A stretch of 64,000 nt of DNA from NCBI GenBank assembly GCA_965197675.1, contig OZ240221.1:2666001-2730000 (forward strand). The letters are read 5' to 3'. Both the position numbers and the translations under genes were made by a program. The notes below the pieces were generated by a model. It was not told the origin of the DNA. It saw only the letters and a list, made by a program, of their open reading frames with translations, and did no database searches. Below are positions 8,198 through 16,655 of this stretch, in pieces. The stretch's first letter is position 1. Each line of letters opens with the position of its first letter. The DNA is from G965197675 sp965197675. Lineage in GTDB: Bacteria > Chloroflexota > Dehalococcoidia > Plut-88900.

Positions 8198-8533
8198 CTA
8201 AGCTATTGAGGCCTTCTTGCGCGGTTTGGTTACAATAAGCTTAAGGACTGTATTTTTCCGTTGAGCCGCGTATCGAGCTAAGTCCTTTAATCGTCTCTCA
8301 TCTCGATCCCAATGTCTATGCGTCTTTACTTCTATTATTACCATTTGCCCATTTTTGGTGGCGATGATATCAGGGGTATATTTTGACTGCTCAAGAGGTT
8401 GAGGGTCTATTCTGCCTCGGACATTCGCAGCCACATCGTATCCTTGCTTTTCCATATCCCGGACTATTCGACGAACCTTTCGATCATGGGCAGAAAGTTC
8501 TCTTTTAGCTTCTAACGCTTTCATTACTAGCAC
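8198..8533 (-). CDS. Small PD-(D/E)XK nuclease-like protein
   Basis: This 111-residue protein has a basic N-terminal helix and then YTPDIIATKNGQ followed by MVIIEVKTH. An Asp one strand before a Glu-x-Lys is the catalytic core of PD-(D/E)XK nucleases (restriction-enzyme and resolvase fold). The length suits a minimal nuclease domain. It lies 39 bp downstream of a RusA-like gene on the same strand, and both are visibly more AT-rich than the flanking metabolic genes, suggesting a common origin from a phage or mobile island. The target (DNA or RNA) is unknown. Confidence 0.65.
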   Translation of the reverse strand: MLVMKALEAKRELSAHDRKVRRIVRDMEKQGYDVAANVRGRIDPQPLEQSKYTPDIIATKNGQMVIIEVKTHRHWDRDERRLKDLARYAAQRKNTVLKLIVTKPRKKASIA

Positions 8534-8572
8534 ACCAATGGTTACCCCACAAAATTTCTTGGTATTCCTCCA

Positions 8573-8938
8573 CTAATAGCGTAATACAATCCCTACAAAA
8601 TCTCTACCCGATTCAAGGTGTTCTATCCAATCCTCTCGCACTGCTTCAACGGTATAGCTTGTAGAAATGTTGTATCTGCGTAAGGTAACATTCTGAATCT
8701 GACTATCATCGTCATACGCTGCACCTTTGAGTCCATCAAAGAGTGTTTTTTGTAGGTTATCAACGTCTACTCTATGTCCCGTTGTATAGAAGTAATGGAT
8801 CTCTATTGCAATGTCGGTTTCTACTGGTATTGAAAATTGCTGTCTGGCAGTACTCCTTACCAACTCCTCGTATCGTCGAGCGGATCGAGCTCGCTTCGAT
8901 CTTGCCACGCCAGGCACTACAACGCTTATTTCAGGCAT
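8573..8938 (-). CDS. RusA-like Holliday-junction resolvase
   Basis: This 121-residue protein contains VDVDNLQKTLFDGL followed by GAAYDDDSQI. That pattern, D-x-D-N...K...D-x-L-x-G...Y-x-D-D-x-Q, is the RusA family signature, whose acidic residues bind the metal that cleaves four-way DNA junctions. RusA proteins are mostly prophage-encoded. No integrase or other phage gene is adjacent, so this may be a remnant island together with the nuclease-like gene downstream. The length matches the family (about 120 residues). Confidence 0.82.
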   Translation of the reverse strand: MPEISVVVPGVARSKRARSARRYEELVRSTARQQFSIPVETDIAIEIHYFYTTGHRVDVDNLQKTLFDGLKGAAYDDDSQIQNVTLRRYNISTSYTVEAVREDWIEHLESGRDFVGIVLRY

Positions 8939-8979
8939 AGAAAATCGAGGGCTTTAGTTTGACATCTCCATATAATCTT

Positions 8980-10533
8980 CTACGGCTGGCCGTACTGCTC
9001 TCTCAGCACACGTTTGAGGACTTTGCCTAACGGACCGCGGGGAAGCGAGTCGACGAATATCACCGACTCCGGTTTTTTATAGCTGGCTAAACGGCTTCGC
9101 GAGTATTCGATTATCTCTTCCGCTGTAGCGTTGGAGCTACTCTTCAGAGCCACAATTGCCCGCACCGACTCTCCCCACTGAGGATCGGGTATGCCTACGA
9201 CCGCAGCTTCGTCGATGGCGGGATGGGAATGGAGAACCCCCTCGACCTCTTCAGGGGCTATGTTCTCCCCGCCGCGTATGATGATATCCTTGGCCCTCCC
9301 CGCCAGAAAGATGTACCCGTCCTCATCCATGTAACCCATGTCGCCCGTGTGGAGCCATCCGTTGCGAATGGTCTGAGACGTGGCGTCTTCGGCCTTCCAA
9401 TAGCCCTTCATGACTCTGGGCCCTTTCGCCACTATCTCGCCCACCTCCCCTATGGGAGCCTCCTCGCCGTTTTCGTCGAATACCTTGACGGTAGTATCGC
9501 CCAGAGCTCGCCCAATAGACCCCAGCCTCTTGAGTTTTTTAGACCTCTCTTCTGGAGTGCCTTCAATGACGTGGTCCTCGGGAGAGAGCATAGTTATCGT
9601 CGAGGCCGACTCGGTTTGCCCGAAGGCGTTGATGAAGCGGGTGTTGGGGAACTTCTCGATGGCCTTGGAAATAACCTCCAGAGGCATGGGAGCAGCGCCA
9701 TACGTGATGACCCTGAGGCTATTCAGGTCTCTATCCTTGAACTCGGGGTGTTCCATAAGCTGTTTGAGCATGGTGGGAACCATCATGGCCCTGCTGACCT
9801 GCTCTCTCTCGACCAGCTTCATCCAATCTGAAGGTTCGAACTGGCGTTGGATTACCAGCGTTCGCCCTCCGTACACCCCTGCCAGAACTGCCTGCATACC
9901 CGCTATGTGATACATAGGTACGGTCAGGATGTTCTTCTCTTCGATATCGGGGTCGGCGGGCGTGACATTGCTAACGACATAGGTACAAAGGTTTTCGTGG
10001 GTGAGCATCACTCCCTTGGGTTGTCCAGTAGTCCCAGCGGTGAACATCAGTATCGTCATATCATCGTCGTCTGTATCGACGAACACTTCCTCCGATTCGG
10101 CCTCGGAGACCAAGGCCTCATAGTCCAACATCCCGTCGACCGGACCATCGATGGACGCGTAGTGCTTTACCCCAGTGATCTGTTTGGAGACGGATTTCAC
10201 CAAGTCGACGTATCGCTCCCCCACGAAAACGACTCTGGTCTCAGAGTTGTTGATCATATAGGTCTGCTCGTCGGCTTTTGCCCTGAAGTTGAGAGGTACG
10301 TATACCGCTCCCAGCTTGGCGGTCGCCAAATAGACCTCCACGCACTGATTGCAGTTGACCTGGAGCATAGCAACTTTATCGCCCTTCTGTACTCCTAGAT
10401 TCATCAGAGCATTGGAGAGGCGATTCACCCTATCATACAAGTCTTGGAATGAGAATCTATTCCCTTCGAAGACGATGGCATCCCTGTCGGGACAAATGGA
10501 ACTGGCGATCACCAAAAGTTCGGTAGTGTTCAT
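8980..10533 (-). CDS. AMP-dependent acyl-CoA synthetase
   Basis: ANL-superfamily ligase that activates a carboxylic acid through an acyl-adenylate to the CoA thioester. Seen: P-loop-like FTAGTTGQPKG (about residue 165), the GWLHTGDMGY...GRAKDIIIRGGENIAPEEVE hinge region, and the C-terminal catalytic Lys (LPRGPLGKVLKR). The full length of about 517 residues is normal for medium/long-chain fatty acyl-CoA ligases. The ATG at 10533 is preferred: AGGGTGA lies at proper distance, and the longer GTG start at 10542 overlaps that site. Two enoyl-CoA hydratases follow upstream on the same strand, suggesting a beta-oxidation-like or aromatic-acid operon. Substrate not predictable. Confidence 0.9.
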   Translation of the reverse strand: MNTTELLVIASSICPDRDAIVFEGNRFSFQDLYDRVNRLSNALMNLGVQKGDKVAMLQVNCNQCVEVYLATAKLGAVYVPLNFRAKADEQTYMINNSETRVVFVGERYVDLVKSVSKQITGVKHYASIDGPVDGMLDYEALVSEAESEEVFVDTDDDDMTILMFTAGTTGQPKGVMLTHENLCTYVVSNVTPADPDIEEKNILTVPMYHIAGMQAVLAGVYGGRTLVIQRQFEPSDWMKLVEREQVSRAMMVPTMLKQLMEHPEFKDRDLNSLRVITYGAAPMPLEVISKAIEKFPNTRFINAFGQTESASTITMLSPEDHVIEGTPEERSKKLKRLGSIGRALGDTTVKVFDENGEEAPIGEVGEIVAKGPRVMKGYWKAEDATSQTIRNGWLHTGDMGYMDEDGYIFLAGRAKDIIIRGGENIAPEEVEGVLHSHPAIDEAAVVGIPDPQWGESVRAIVALKSSSNATAEEIIEYSRSRLASYKKPESVIFVDSLPRGPLGKVLKRVLREQYGQP

Positions 10534-10591
10534 ACTGATCACCCTGAGAGGTTAAGGAATCGTCGTCCTATTCTATCGTGCCTGCGCCCAG

Positions 10592-11353
10592 TTATCTACT
10601 ACATGACTGAGCCAAACAGGCTCGGCGATAGTAATCGCTCAGAAGCGAGTCGGTTATTCTTTTTTCGAGAGCTATGCCCTCGTGCAGAGTCAGGTCTGCG
10701 GCTTGACCTATCGCCTCCTTGGCATAGGCCAGCGCCGTCGAGTCCACAGGCAGTAATTTTCGGGTCATCTCTTCACATCGATTCATTAGATCCTTCCGAG
10801 GCACCACTTCGTGGACCAACCCCATCTGATAGGCGCAGTGAGCGTCGATCCTCTCTGCCGCAAGCAGCATCTCCAGCGCCTCAGAGCTGCCGACTATCCT
10901 GGGAAGGGTCTGGGTGCCTCCCGCTGCAGGAATGAATCCCAAGGACACCTCCGGCAGTCCCAATTGAGCGGATTCGGCGGCAATTCTCAGATCACAGCAC
11001 ATAGCAATCTCCAACCCCGATCCCAGAACGTACCCATGCAGTGCTGCTATCGTAGGTTTTCGCAGGGAAAGAAGCACACCCCATACATCACGCTCCCATC
11101 TAACCTTTCGAGCTATGACCATGGAAGGAGCCGTACCAAATTCGGTTAAATCGGCGCCTGCACAAAAGGCCTTGTTCCCGGCCCCAGTGATTATCAGCGC
11201 TCTAACCTCGCAATCATCGGCGACGGCTGTCAGTACCTCGTGGAGGTCATCTCGCATCTGTATGTTATAGGCGTTCAGGACCTCCGGACGGTTGAGAGTA
11301 ATATGGGCCACGTTCTCTCTTTTCTCGTAGATTATGGTTTGGAAACCAACCAC
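10592..11353 (-). CDS. Enoyl-CoA hydratase/isomerase family protein (crotonase fold)
   Basis: A 253-residue crotonase. Seen: VAHITLNRPEVLNAYN, the oxyanion-hole region AFCAGADLTEF and LHGYVLGSGLEIAM. In the active-site segment LGLPEVSLGFIPAAGGTQTLPR the second catalytic Glu of classical hydratases (E in P-E-x-x-x-G) is present, while the first position is Ser in GSGLE rather than Gly-Gly. Hydration of an enoyl-CoA is plausible but other crotonase reactions are possible. GTG start at 11353 with GGAG upstream. Followed 12 bp away by a second crotonase, and downstream by the acyl-CoA ligase; likely one operon. Confidence 0.88.
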   Translation of the reverse strand: MVGFQTIIYEKRENVAHITLNRPEVLNAYNIQMRDDLHEVLTAVADDCEVRALIITGAGNKAFCAGADLTEFGTAPSMVIARKVRWERDVWGVLLSLRKPTIAALHGYVLGSGLEIAMCCDLRIAAESAQLGLPEVSLGFIPAAGGTQTLPRIVGSSEALEMLLAAERIDAHCAYQMGLVHEVVPRKDLMNRCEEMTRKLLPVDSTALAYAKEAIGQAADLTLHEGIALEKRITDSLLSDYYRRACLAQSCSR

Positions 11354-11365
11354 CCGAGATGCTCC

Positions 11366-12154
11366 TTACCTGCCCCTGAATCTAGGGGGTCCCTTTTCGA
11401 GGAAAGCCTCTATACCCTCGTTCCTATCCTCGGTAGATTGAAGGATCAGAGTTAGGTCCTGTTCCAACCCCAGCGCCTGGTCCAAGGTCATGTCCATCCC
11501 TTTGTTGACCGCTTCCTTGACATAGCGCAGAGCAATTGGAGCGTATGAAGCTATCTTCTCAGCAAGCTGTAGAGCGCCTTGGTGCAACTCTTCATAGGGG
11601 AATGCCCTGTGGATCAGTCTCATCCGTAATGCTTCCACAGCGTCAATCGATTCTCCCAGCATAATCATGGATGCGGCCGCGCCTCTGCCCACCAACCTGG
11701 GTAACCTCTGGGTGCCTCCATCCCACGGAACAAATCCGGCGATGACTTGATCTAGACCCAGTCTCGCCGACTCTGCTGCGAGTCGTATGTCGCATGCCAG
11801 GACAAGCTCCAACCCTTGACCTATGGTATCGCCATTCATGGCCGCTATAGTAGGAATCTCCAAGCCGGCCAGTTCATCGGCTACACGATGTCGTTTCAGC
11901 TCTTCCTTTATCTCTTGGAGAGTCTCCCCTTTTTCGATCAGACCTTTTATATCCAGGCCTGAGCCCATGGAAAACATCGGGCCTTCTCCGGTCAGAACCA
12001 GGGTTCTCACATCCCCATCATCCCTCACCTTACAGATTGCTTCCCTCAATTCCGCTGCCATTCGAGCATCTATGGGGTTGCACGCATCGGGTCGATTGAG
12101 GGTGACGATGGACACGGGTCCTCTCTTTTCGTATTTGAGGGCCTGGCAGTCCAT
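11366..12154 (-). CDS. Enoyl-CoA hydratase/isomerase family protein (crotonase fold)
   Basis: A 262-residue crotonase: VSIVTLNRPDACNPID, GEGPMFSMGSGLDIKG (oxyanion hole), MNGDTIGQGLELVLACDIRLAAESARLG, then LDQVIAGFVPWDGGTQRLPR. The second catalytic position is Q/V rather than Glu (LDQVIAGFVP), so it may not be a classical hydratase; isomerase or other crotonase chemistry is possible. ATG at 12154. It forms a tandem pair with the crotonase 12 bp downstream. Confidence 0.87.
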   Translation of the reverse strand: MDCQALKYEKRGPVSIVTLNRPDACNPIDARMAAELREAICKVRDDGDVRTLVLTGEGPMFSMGSGLDIKGLIEKGETLQEIKEELKRHRVADELAGLEIPTIAAMNGDTIGQGLELVLACDIRLAAESARLGLDQVIAGFVPWDGGTQRLPRLVGRGAAASMIMLGESIDAVEALRMRLIHRAFPYEELHQGALQLAEKIASYAPIALRYVKEAVNKGMDMTLDQALGLEQDLTLILQSTEDRNEGIEAFLEKGPPRFRGR

Positions 12155-12215
12155 AAGACAAATATCGAGGGGTATAACCGCTTACTTAAGAAATAGGATT
12201 TTAGGCTTTGGCGAG

Positions 12216-13454
12216 CTAGCCACCAGCAAGTACTTCCACCTCTTTTAGCCTGGAAGCGGCGGCATCCACCTTGGCGAAATCTTCCTCGTCAAACTTGTAC
12301 AGCCTAGCCCCTCCATACAGAATCTCTCCGGCCGTCTCCCTACTCACCGTGTTCAATAAGTTGGTGGATACATTGGGAAAGTTGGAGTCGAAATGTGGAT
12401 AGTCCGTCGATATGCACATCCTGTCAGCCCCTATCAACCCGGCTGTAGCCTCTATCTCAGGTTCACTTCCCTCTACCGCCGCCCAACAGTTCCTCCGAAA
12501 GTACTCCCTAGGCGTTAGCGATAGATACGGAGCATGGCTGTCCCTGTAGTTGGCATAGTCCCACTCTATCCTTGTCAGTATCCCAGGCACCCAAGAGTTC
12601 TGTGCCTCCAGATACCCTATCCTCAGCTTAGGATGAAACTCAAACACCCCTCCTATTATCTGTGCTATCAACGCTTGCTGCATCTCTACCCAGTGACTCG
12701 CTACGTGCCTGTAAAACCTATTCTCCCCATACAACTCGTTCATGTGGGAGTACCACGCTCCCGTACCCTCATGAAACCCCCATGCTACGTCCAGCTCCTC
12801 GTGTAGACTGTACAGCGGATCCCAGTAGTTGGAGTGCCAGTAGTGTCCGTTTACCAGGTTAGGTCTTATGAACGACGCCACCGCTCCCATCTCCTTCACG
12901 CACCTCACCAGCTCTTGGCAAGCCAGATTTACATCATGTATCGGCAATATCGCTGCAAATTTCAGCTGATCGGGATTGTACTGACAGAACTCGTGAATCC
13001 AGTTGTTGTACGCCTGACATAGCGCCAGCGACAACTGAGGGTCCATGCCGTTTCTCGCTATTAAGTTGAGACCCTCTGTAGGAAAGATGGTGGCGATGTC
13101 GATCCCCTCCATCTCCATCGCCATCACCTGCGCCTCAGGGCTGTAGTCCCGCTCTACCGCAAAGTCCATCCGACCGGTAGCAAGCAATCGAGAGCCGGAT
13201 AGCCTGAGGTCCTTTTGAAACGAGGTTTCGTAGATAGTGATATTGGATTTGGTTGGCTTCCTGTACTGTTGAATTTCGTCATCAATGGAAAGGGGCAGTC
13301 CATCGACGACCCAGGTGCCGCGGGTAATTCTTCCATCTGCTCTCACTGCGGCGGTAACCCTTGGCTTGAAAGCCGGATCGAGGTATTTATCGAAAAGGTC
13401 CGGCGGTTCCTCTATATGCATGTCGCTGTCCACAAACCTCAGTCCATCCTTCAT
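12216..13454 (-). CDS. Amidohydrolase-family metal-dependent hydrolase
   Basis: A 412-residue TIM-barrel amidohydrolase of the amidohydrolase-2 (ACMSD-like) type. Seen: N-terminal metal motif VDSDMHIEEP, which replaces H-x-H by D-x-H as in many of this group; a central His-containing barrel (AWGFHEGTGAW, EFHPKLRIGYLE); and the C-terminal Asp motif CISTDYPHFDS. Relatives include decarboxylases and hydrolases of aromatic or lactone intermediates. It probably acts in the same catabolic pathway as the acyl-CoA ligase and crotonases downstream. Start ATG at 13454 preceded by a GAGGG site. Confidence 0.87.
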   Translation of the reverse strand: MKDGLRFVDSDMHIEEPPDLFDKYLDPAFKPRVTAAVRADGRITRGTWVVDGLPLSIDDEIQQYRKPTKSNITIYETSFQKDLRLSGSRLLATGRMDFAVERDYSPEAQVMAMEMEGIDIATIFPTEGLNLIARNGMDPQLSLALCQAYNNWIHEFCQYNPDQLKFAAILPIHDVNLACQELVRCVKEMGAVASFIRPNLVNGHYWHSNYWDPLYSLHEELDVAWGFHEGTGAWYSHMNELYGENRFYRHVASHWVEMQQALIAQIIGGVFEFHPKLRIGYLEAQNSWVPGILTRIEWDYANYRDSHAPYLSLTPREYFRRNCWAAVEGSEPEIEATAGLIGADRMCISTDYPHFDSNFPNVSTNLLNTVSRETAGEILYGGARLYKFDEEDFAKVDAAASRLKEVEVLAGG

Positions 13455-13508
13455 CTTTTTCCCTCTTCATTCGAGAATGTCAAACTCGGCAAACGAAACT
13501 CTGTTAGT

Positions 13509-14207
13509 TCAACCTCCCAGGCTTTCAAGGGTCTCTCGAGGACTCATAGAGATGCAAGTGAAGATGGGAGTGTCTCGCAATGTGTATCGGCTGCCGTCAG
13601 ACTCCCTTAGATCCATCACCAGATCCAAAAAGTCAGATGGGCTGTCCGACTCAAAGGCCACCACGAACTCTTGGTCGTCCAGCCCGAAGGAATAGGTGGT
13701 GTTGATCTTTACTGACGGATACCTGTGGCCAATCTGTATGTGGGCATCCATCATTTCCTGACGAGCACCTTTGTCCAACAGATACCAGTCTCGAATCTTC
13801 ACGAAGGGATAAACGAAGAGATATTTGGCTCCTATGGGTTTGATGTTGAGTCGCTTCCCCTCCTGGCCTGCGTGGCTGTGCTTCCCTGTATAGACAGACC
13901 TCTTGGTCATCGCTAGATAGGAGTAGGGCATGTCCAAATAGTGTCCTAGCCCCGTTGAGAGAAGGCGAGTGGTCATTTGCTGAATCGGCTCCAACCGACT
14001 GCACACCTTCCACAGGAGAAAGTCTGTATCTCCGCGAGTGCCTATCGTACTGTAGGACAGGACCGTCATCTGGTCGGAGAACTCATCTAGAATGGATAGG
14101 AACTGCTCTTTGCCCCTGGATTTCTCTTCAATAGGTAGCAACCTCCACTTTTTATCGATCTTGAAGAAAGTAAACTTTACGTACTGTCGTTTGTTATTAT
14201 TCTCCAT
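13509..14207 (-). CDS. Chlorite dismutase-family haem protein (coproheme decarboxylase-like)
   Basis: This 232-residue member of the chlorite dismutase/HemQ family carries the characteristic block YPFVKIRDWYLL...MMDAHIQIGHRYPSVK, where the His of MMDAH is the expected proximal haem ligand, followed by SFGLDDQEFVVAFES and RDTPIFT. In Gram-positive-type haem synthesis this family (ChdC) oxidatively decarboxylates coproheme. True chlorite dismutases need a distal Arg that I cannot assign with certainty. No other haem-synthesis gene is nearby. Good ribosome-binding site (AGGAG) before the ATG at 14207. Transcribed with, and 27 bp downstream of, a MerR-type regulator. Confidence 0.85.
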   Translation of the reverse strand: MENNNKRQYVKFTFFKIDKKWRLLPIEEKSRGKEQFLSILDEFSDQMTVLSYSTIGTRGDTDFLLWKVCSRLEPIQQMTTRLLSTGLGHYLDMPYSYLAMTKRSVYTGKHSHAGQEGKRLNIKPIGAKYLFVYPFVKIRDWYLLDKGARQEMMDAHIQIGHRYPSVKINTTYSFGLDDQEFVVAFESDSPSDFLDLVMDLRESDGSRYTLRDTPIFTCISMSPRETLESLGG

Positions 14208-14234
14208 TCTGCTCCTAGTGAACTCCCCAGCCAG

Positions 14235-14915
14235 CTACCCAGAGGCCTCGAGTGCCACCTGTTCAGAGTTGGCACTCTGGTATGCCCTTATAGTAGCTAG
14301 AAGAACCTGGTCCATGAAAGCGTTCATCTCCCGCCAGATATCCAGCGCCTGCTGTGGTTTAAGATTCTGATCCTGAGTTACATTGGTGGAGATGTGGTCG
14401 AGGGAGTTGCGGAAGAAGAGAAAAGCCTCCAGGGCATCCTCCATGGCCAAATCATAGCTTGCCGCCTGTGCACCGTATTCCTCGCCCACACCTCTCGCTT
14501 CTTCTAAAAGTCGTGCCCGTCCTCGACGCTTGGTTAAGTACTCGCTCACCAGGTCGAGTAGTCGACGTCCCAGATGCCTCAGCTTGAGTTTTTCCTCGTC
14601 GGTCATCAGGCCGTGCCAACGCCCGGGTAGGGTCTGGCTCCGGCTGAGGCGGCGCCTAATCCTGGTCAGCGCTATATCCTTCAACTCCGAAAGCCCCTTG
14701 GAGTCTCCAGACCAACCCGACCTCTCCATGAGTTGATGCAGGTCTTCCTGAGCGAACCTGCGGTGTCCACCAGATGTCCGGTAGGTGCGAACAGCATTGT
14801 TGTCGGCCCAGTGGCGCAGGGTGCTTTCATTTACCCCCAAGAGACTGCTGGCCTTGCCGATGGGCAGCCAAGTTGTGGGGGGTTGATTAACTGTATTGGA
14901 GGGCGACATATCCAT
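14235..14915 (-). CDS. MerR-like helix-turn-helix regulator
   Basis: This 226-residue protein has an N-terminal excisionase/MerR-like DNA-binding domain (WLPIGKASSLLGVNESTLRHW...GGHRRFAQEDLHQLM, about residues 14-65), where helix-turn-helix and wing are clear. The remaining 160 residues are helical and of unknown ligand specificity. It lies just upstream of the chlorite-dismutase-family gene and may control it. A TATAAT overlaps the first ATG on the minus strand, so the second ATG (14909) may be used from a nearly leaderless transcript. Confidence 0.85.
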   Translation of the reverse strand: MDMSPSNTVNQPPTTWLPIGKASSLLGVNESTLRHWADNNAVRTYRTSGGHRRFAQEDLHQLMERSGWSGDSKGLSELKDIALTRIRRRLSRSQTLPGRWHGLMTDEEKLKLRHLGRRLLDLVSEYLTKRRGRARLLEEARGVGEEYGAQAASYDLAMEDALEAFLFFRNSLDHISTNVTQDQNLKPQQALDIWREMNAFMDQVLLATIRAYQSANSEQVALEASG

Positions 14916-15140
14916 TATAAAATTGTAAATTTACCTAGATTTTGGGCCAGCTAATTCTACGCCTTCGCTTGTTTGAATGTCAATCCAGACAGGGTCCCTA
15001 AATTCCCCGGCTCCTTTTCCCTCGGGGGAAGATTAGAGTCTACTCCGTACTTCATACGGGAACGAGCAGATCCGGCTGGGATAACAGCCCCGCTCATGTG
15101 GTTCGACAAGCTCGCTATGGGCAGGGGTTGAGGTGTTTCC

Positions 15141-15169
15141 GGGCACCCTTCGACAAGCTCAGGGTGCCC
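15141..15169. repeat. Hairpin with GGGCACCC/GGGTGCCC arms
   Basis: Perfect 8-bp inverted arms (15141-15148 and 15162-15169) enclose the loop TTCGACAAGCTCA. The TTCGACAAGC core recurs at about 15103 and 54938. It probably belongs to an interspersed palindromic repeat family and is not followed by a T-run, so it is not a standard terminator. Confidence 0.6.
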
Positions 15170-15186
15170 TCGTCCCCTGTGTCATC

Positions 15187-15209
15187 ATTCCCGTGCTTGA
15201 CACGGGAAT
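15187..15209. repeat. R3 palindromic repeat, copy 1
   Basis: ATTCCCGTG and CACGGGAAT flank a CTTGA loop. The second copy at 19814 has ATTCCCATG/CATGGGAAT with the same loop, so the G-C to A-T change is compensated on both arms. Both copies continue with CCAG on the right. Confidence 0.7.
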
Positions 15210-15249
15210 CCAGGGTCTGCCGGACAGGCAGTAGCACTCAACGCTGAGC

Positions 15250-15555
15250 TCAGGCAGGAGTGTTGCACTTGAAATGTGAATTCGCCCAATCCTTCAAAGC
15301 CTGCACTACCGAACTATACAGATTGGCCATCACCTGGCGAACATCTAGGGAAGAGTGTACCTCGCTGTCTTCTTTAGTGATGTCCTAGATTTCAACAAAG
15401 GCATCTAGTCGAGCTTCCACCCGGTTTTCCTGAGTTGTGAGTTGAAATCGGAGAAGCTGAAGGCCGCCATCAACACCAGTGCAAGGCTCAAGCCCAATAG
15501 CCGTTATGGGCGGGCGCACCTCATTCCAAGTTGGAGTTTGGCTCTTGCATGAGGG
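15250..15555 (-). pseudogene. Possible decayed coding remnant, unrecognised
   Basis: On the minus strand this stretch reads as protein-like text with one in-frame TAG (15385-15387): an upstream part of about 55 residues and a downstream part, DITKEDSEVHSSLDVRQVMA and onward, ending at a TGA at 15250. No standard ATG start is present. I do not recognise the family. The evidence is only the protein-like composition on both sides of one stop. Confidence 0.3.
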
Positions 15556-15567
15556 AATTCTACCCCC

Positions 15568-16566
15568 TCATCCGCGTTGCCTTGCCACTTTCATCGCCTC
15601 CGGGTTAGGGCAGTTAGGCGGCTGTTCTCCTCTCAACCCCGCCAGCAGGTTCTCGGTAGCCATCATCGCCATCTTCTTCCGGGTGGTCACACTGCCGCTT
15701 GCGATGTGGGGGGCGATGATGATGTTGTCCAGGGTCAAGAGCGGGTCATCCACGGGGATAGGCTCAACCTCAGTCACGTCCAACCCCGCCGAAGCAATGA
15801 TACCGTTCTTCAGTGCCTTGTATAGGGCCTTGGGATCTACCACGGGACCTCGCGAGGTGTTGACTAAGCTTGCAGTTGGTTTCATAGCTGCCAGTTCATC
15901 GTCACTAATAAGATGACGAGTCTCAGGAGTCAAAGGAACGTGTAGAGATACGAAGTCGGCCTCGGCCAGGACTTGCTTCATTTCGGAGTGGAAAATAATG
16001 CCGTACTCATTCTCGGCTTTTTCATTCCTTGCAGCGTCGTAGTAGATGACCCTCATATTAAAACCTCTGGCCCTCTTGGCCATCTCTACACCTATACGAC
16101 CCAGCCCTATGATGCCCAGGGTGGCTCCGTGGATATCCTGACCCAGCAGGACCATGGGCCCCCAGGTCTTCCACTTGTTAGCCCTGGTGTATCGATCTCC
16201 CTCCACCACGCGACGACCGGCAGCCATCAAAAGAGCGAAGGCGAAGTCAGCGGTGGTCTCGGTCAAGACATCAGGAGTGTTGCCCACGGGAATGCCGCGC
16301 TTGGTGGCCTCCTTCAAGTCAACGTTATCGAAGCCTACCGCCATGTTGCTTACCACCCTCAGATTGGGGGCGGTGTCAAACAGCTCAGCGTCGATCTTCT
16401 CCGTCAGCAGGCAGTAGAGACCATCTATGTCCTGCACCTCCTTCAGGAGAACGTCCCGAGGAGGTGGCAACTCCGAGTCCCACAGTTTCATATCAGTAGT
16501 CTCGCGTAGCACTGCCAGGGATTCATCGAACATCTTGCGGGTGACGTACACTTTGGGTCTAGGCAT
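15568..16566 (-). CDS. D-2-hydroxyacid dehydrogenase (glyoxylate/hydroxypyruvate reductase-like)
   Basis: NAD(P)-dependent dehydrogenase of 332 residues that interconverts 2-oxo and D-2-hydroxy acids. Seen: a Rossmann dinucleotide motif LGIIGLGRIGVEMAKRA, the catalytic Arg in NTSRGPVVD, the Glu in DVTEVEPIP and the His in APHIASG. The N-terminal signature VVSNMAVGFDNVDL is most like glyoxylate/gluconate reductases. The ATG at 16566 is chosen because GGAGGTGG lies just before it. A TTG at 16578 would extend the frame but overlaps that site. Confidence 0.9.
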   Translation of the reverse strand: MPRPKVYVTRKMFDESLAVLRETTDMKLWDSELPPPRDVLLKEVQDIDGLYCLLTEKIDAELFDTAPNLRVVSNMAVGFDNVDLKEATKRGIPVGNTPDVLTETTADFAFALLMAAGRRVVEGDRYTRANKWKTWGPMVLLGQDIHGATLGIIGLGRIGVEMAKRARGFNMRVIYYDAARNEKAENEYGIIFHSEMKQVLAEADFVSLHVPLTPETRHLISDDELAAMKPTASLVNTSRGPVVDPKALYKALKNGIIASAGLDVTEVEPIPVDDPLLTLDNIIIAPHIASGSVTTRKKMAMMATENLLAGLRGEQPPNCPNPEAMKVARQRG

Positions 16567-16655
16567 AACCACCTCCAAGGAAGAAGAGATGGCACTATTT
16601 TAACGTTCTATATCTTGATTTGCCAACGTTTTGCCTTTTGTGACTAAGCCCGGGC

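Larger units (their letters stand above)
14916..15567. other. Intergenic region with R3-type hairpins and a possible decayed gene
   Basis: There is no intact gene. From 15100 to 15210 it holds repeat-like hairpins (listed separately) and two copies of TTCGACAAGC. From about 15250 to 15560 the minus strand reads like protein with one in-frame TAG (listed separately). The plus-strand open frame from 15479 runs antisense into the dehydrogenase gene and is not considered real. Confidence 0.6.

Noticed and set aside
15479..15916. Plus-strand open frame of 145 codons
   Set aside because: Antisense to the D-2-hydroxyacid dehydrogenase gene, whose motifs are unambiguous.
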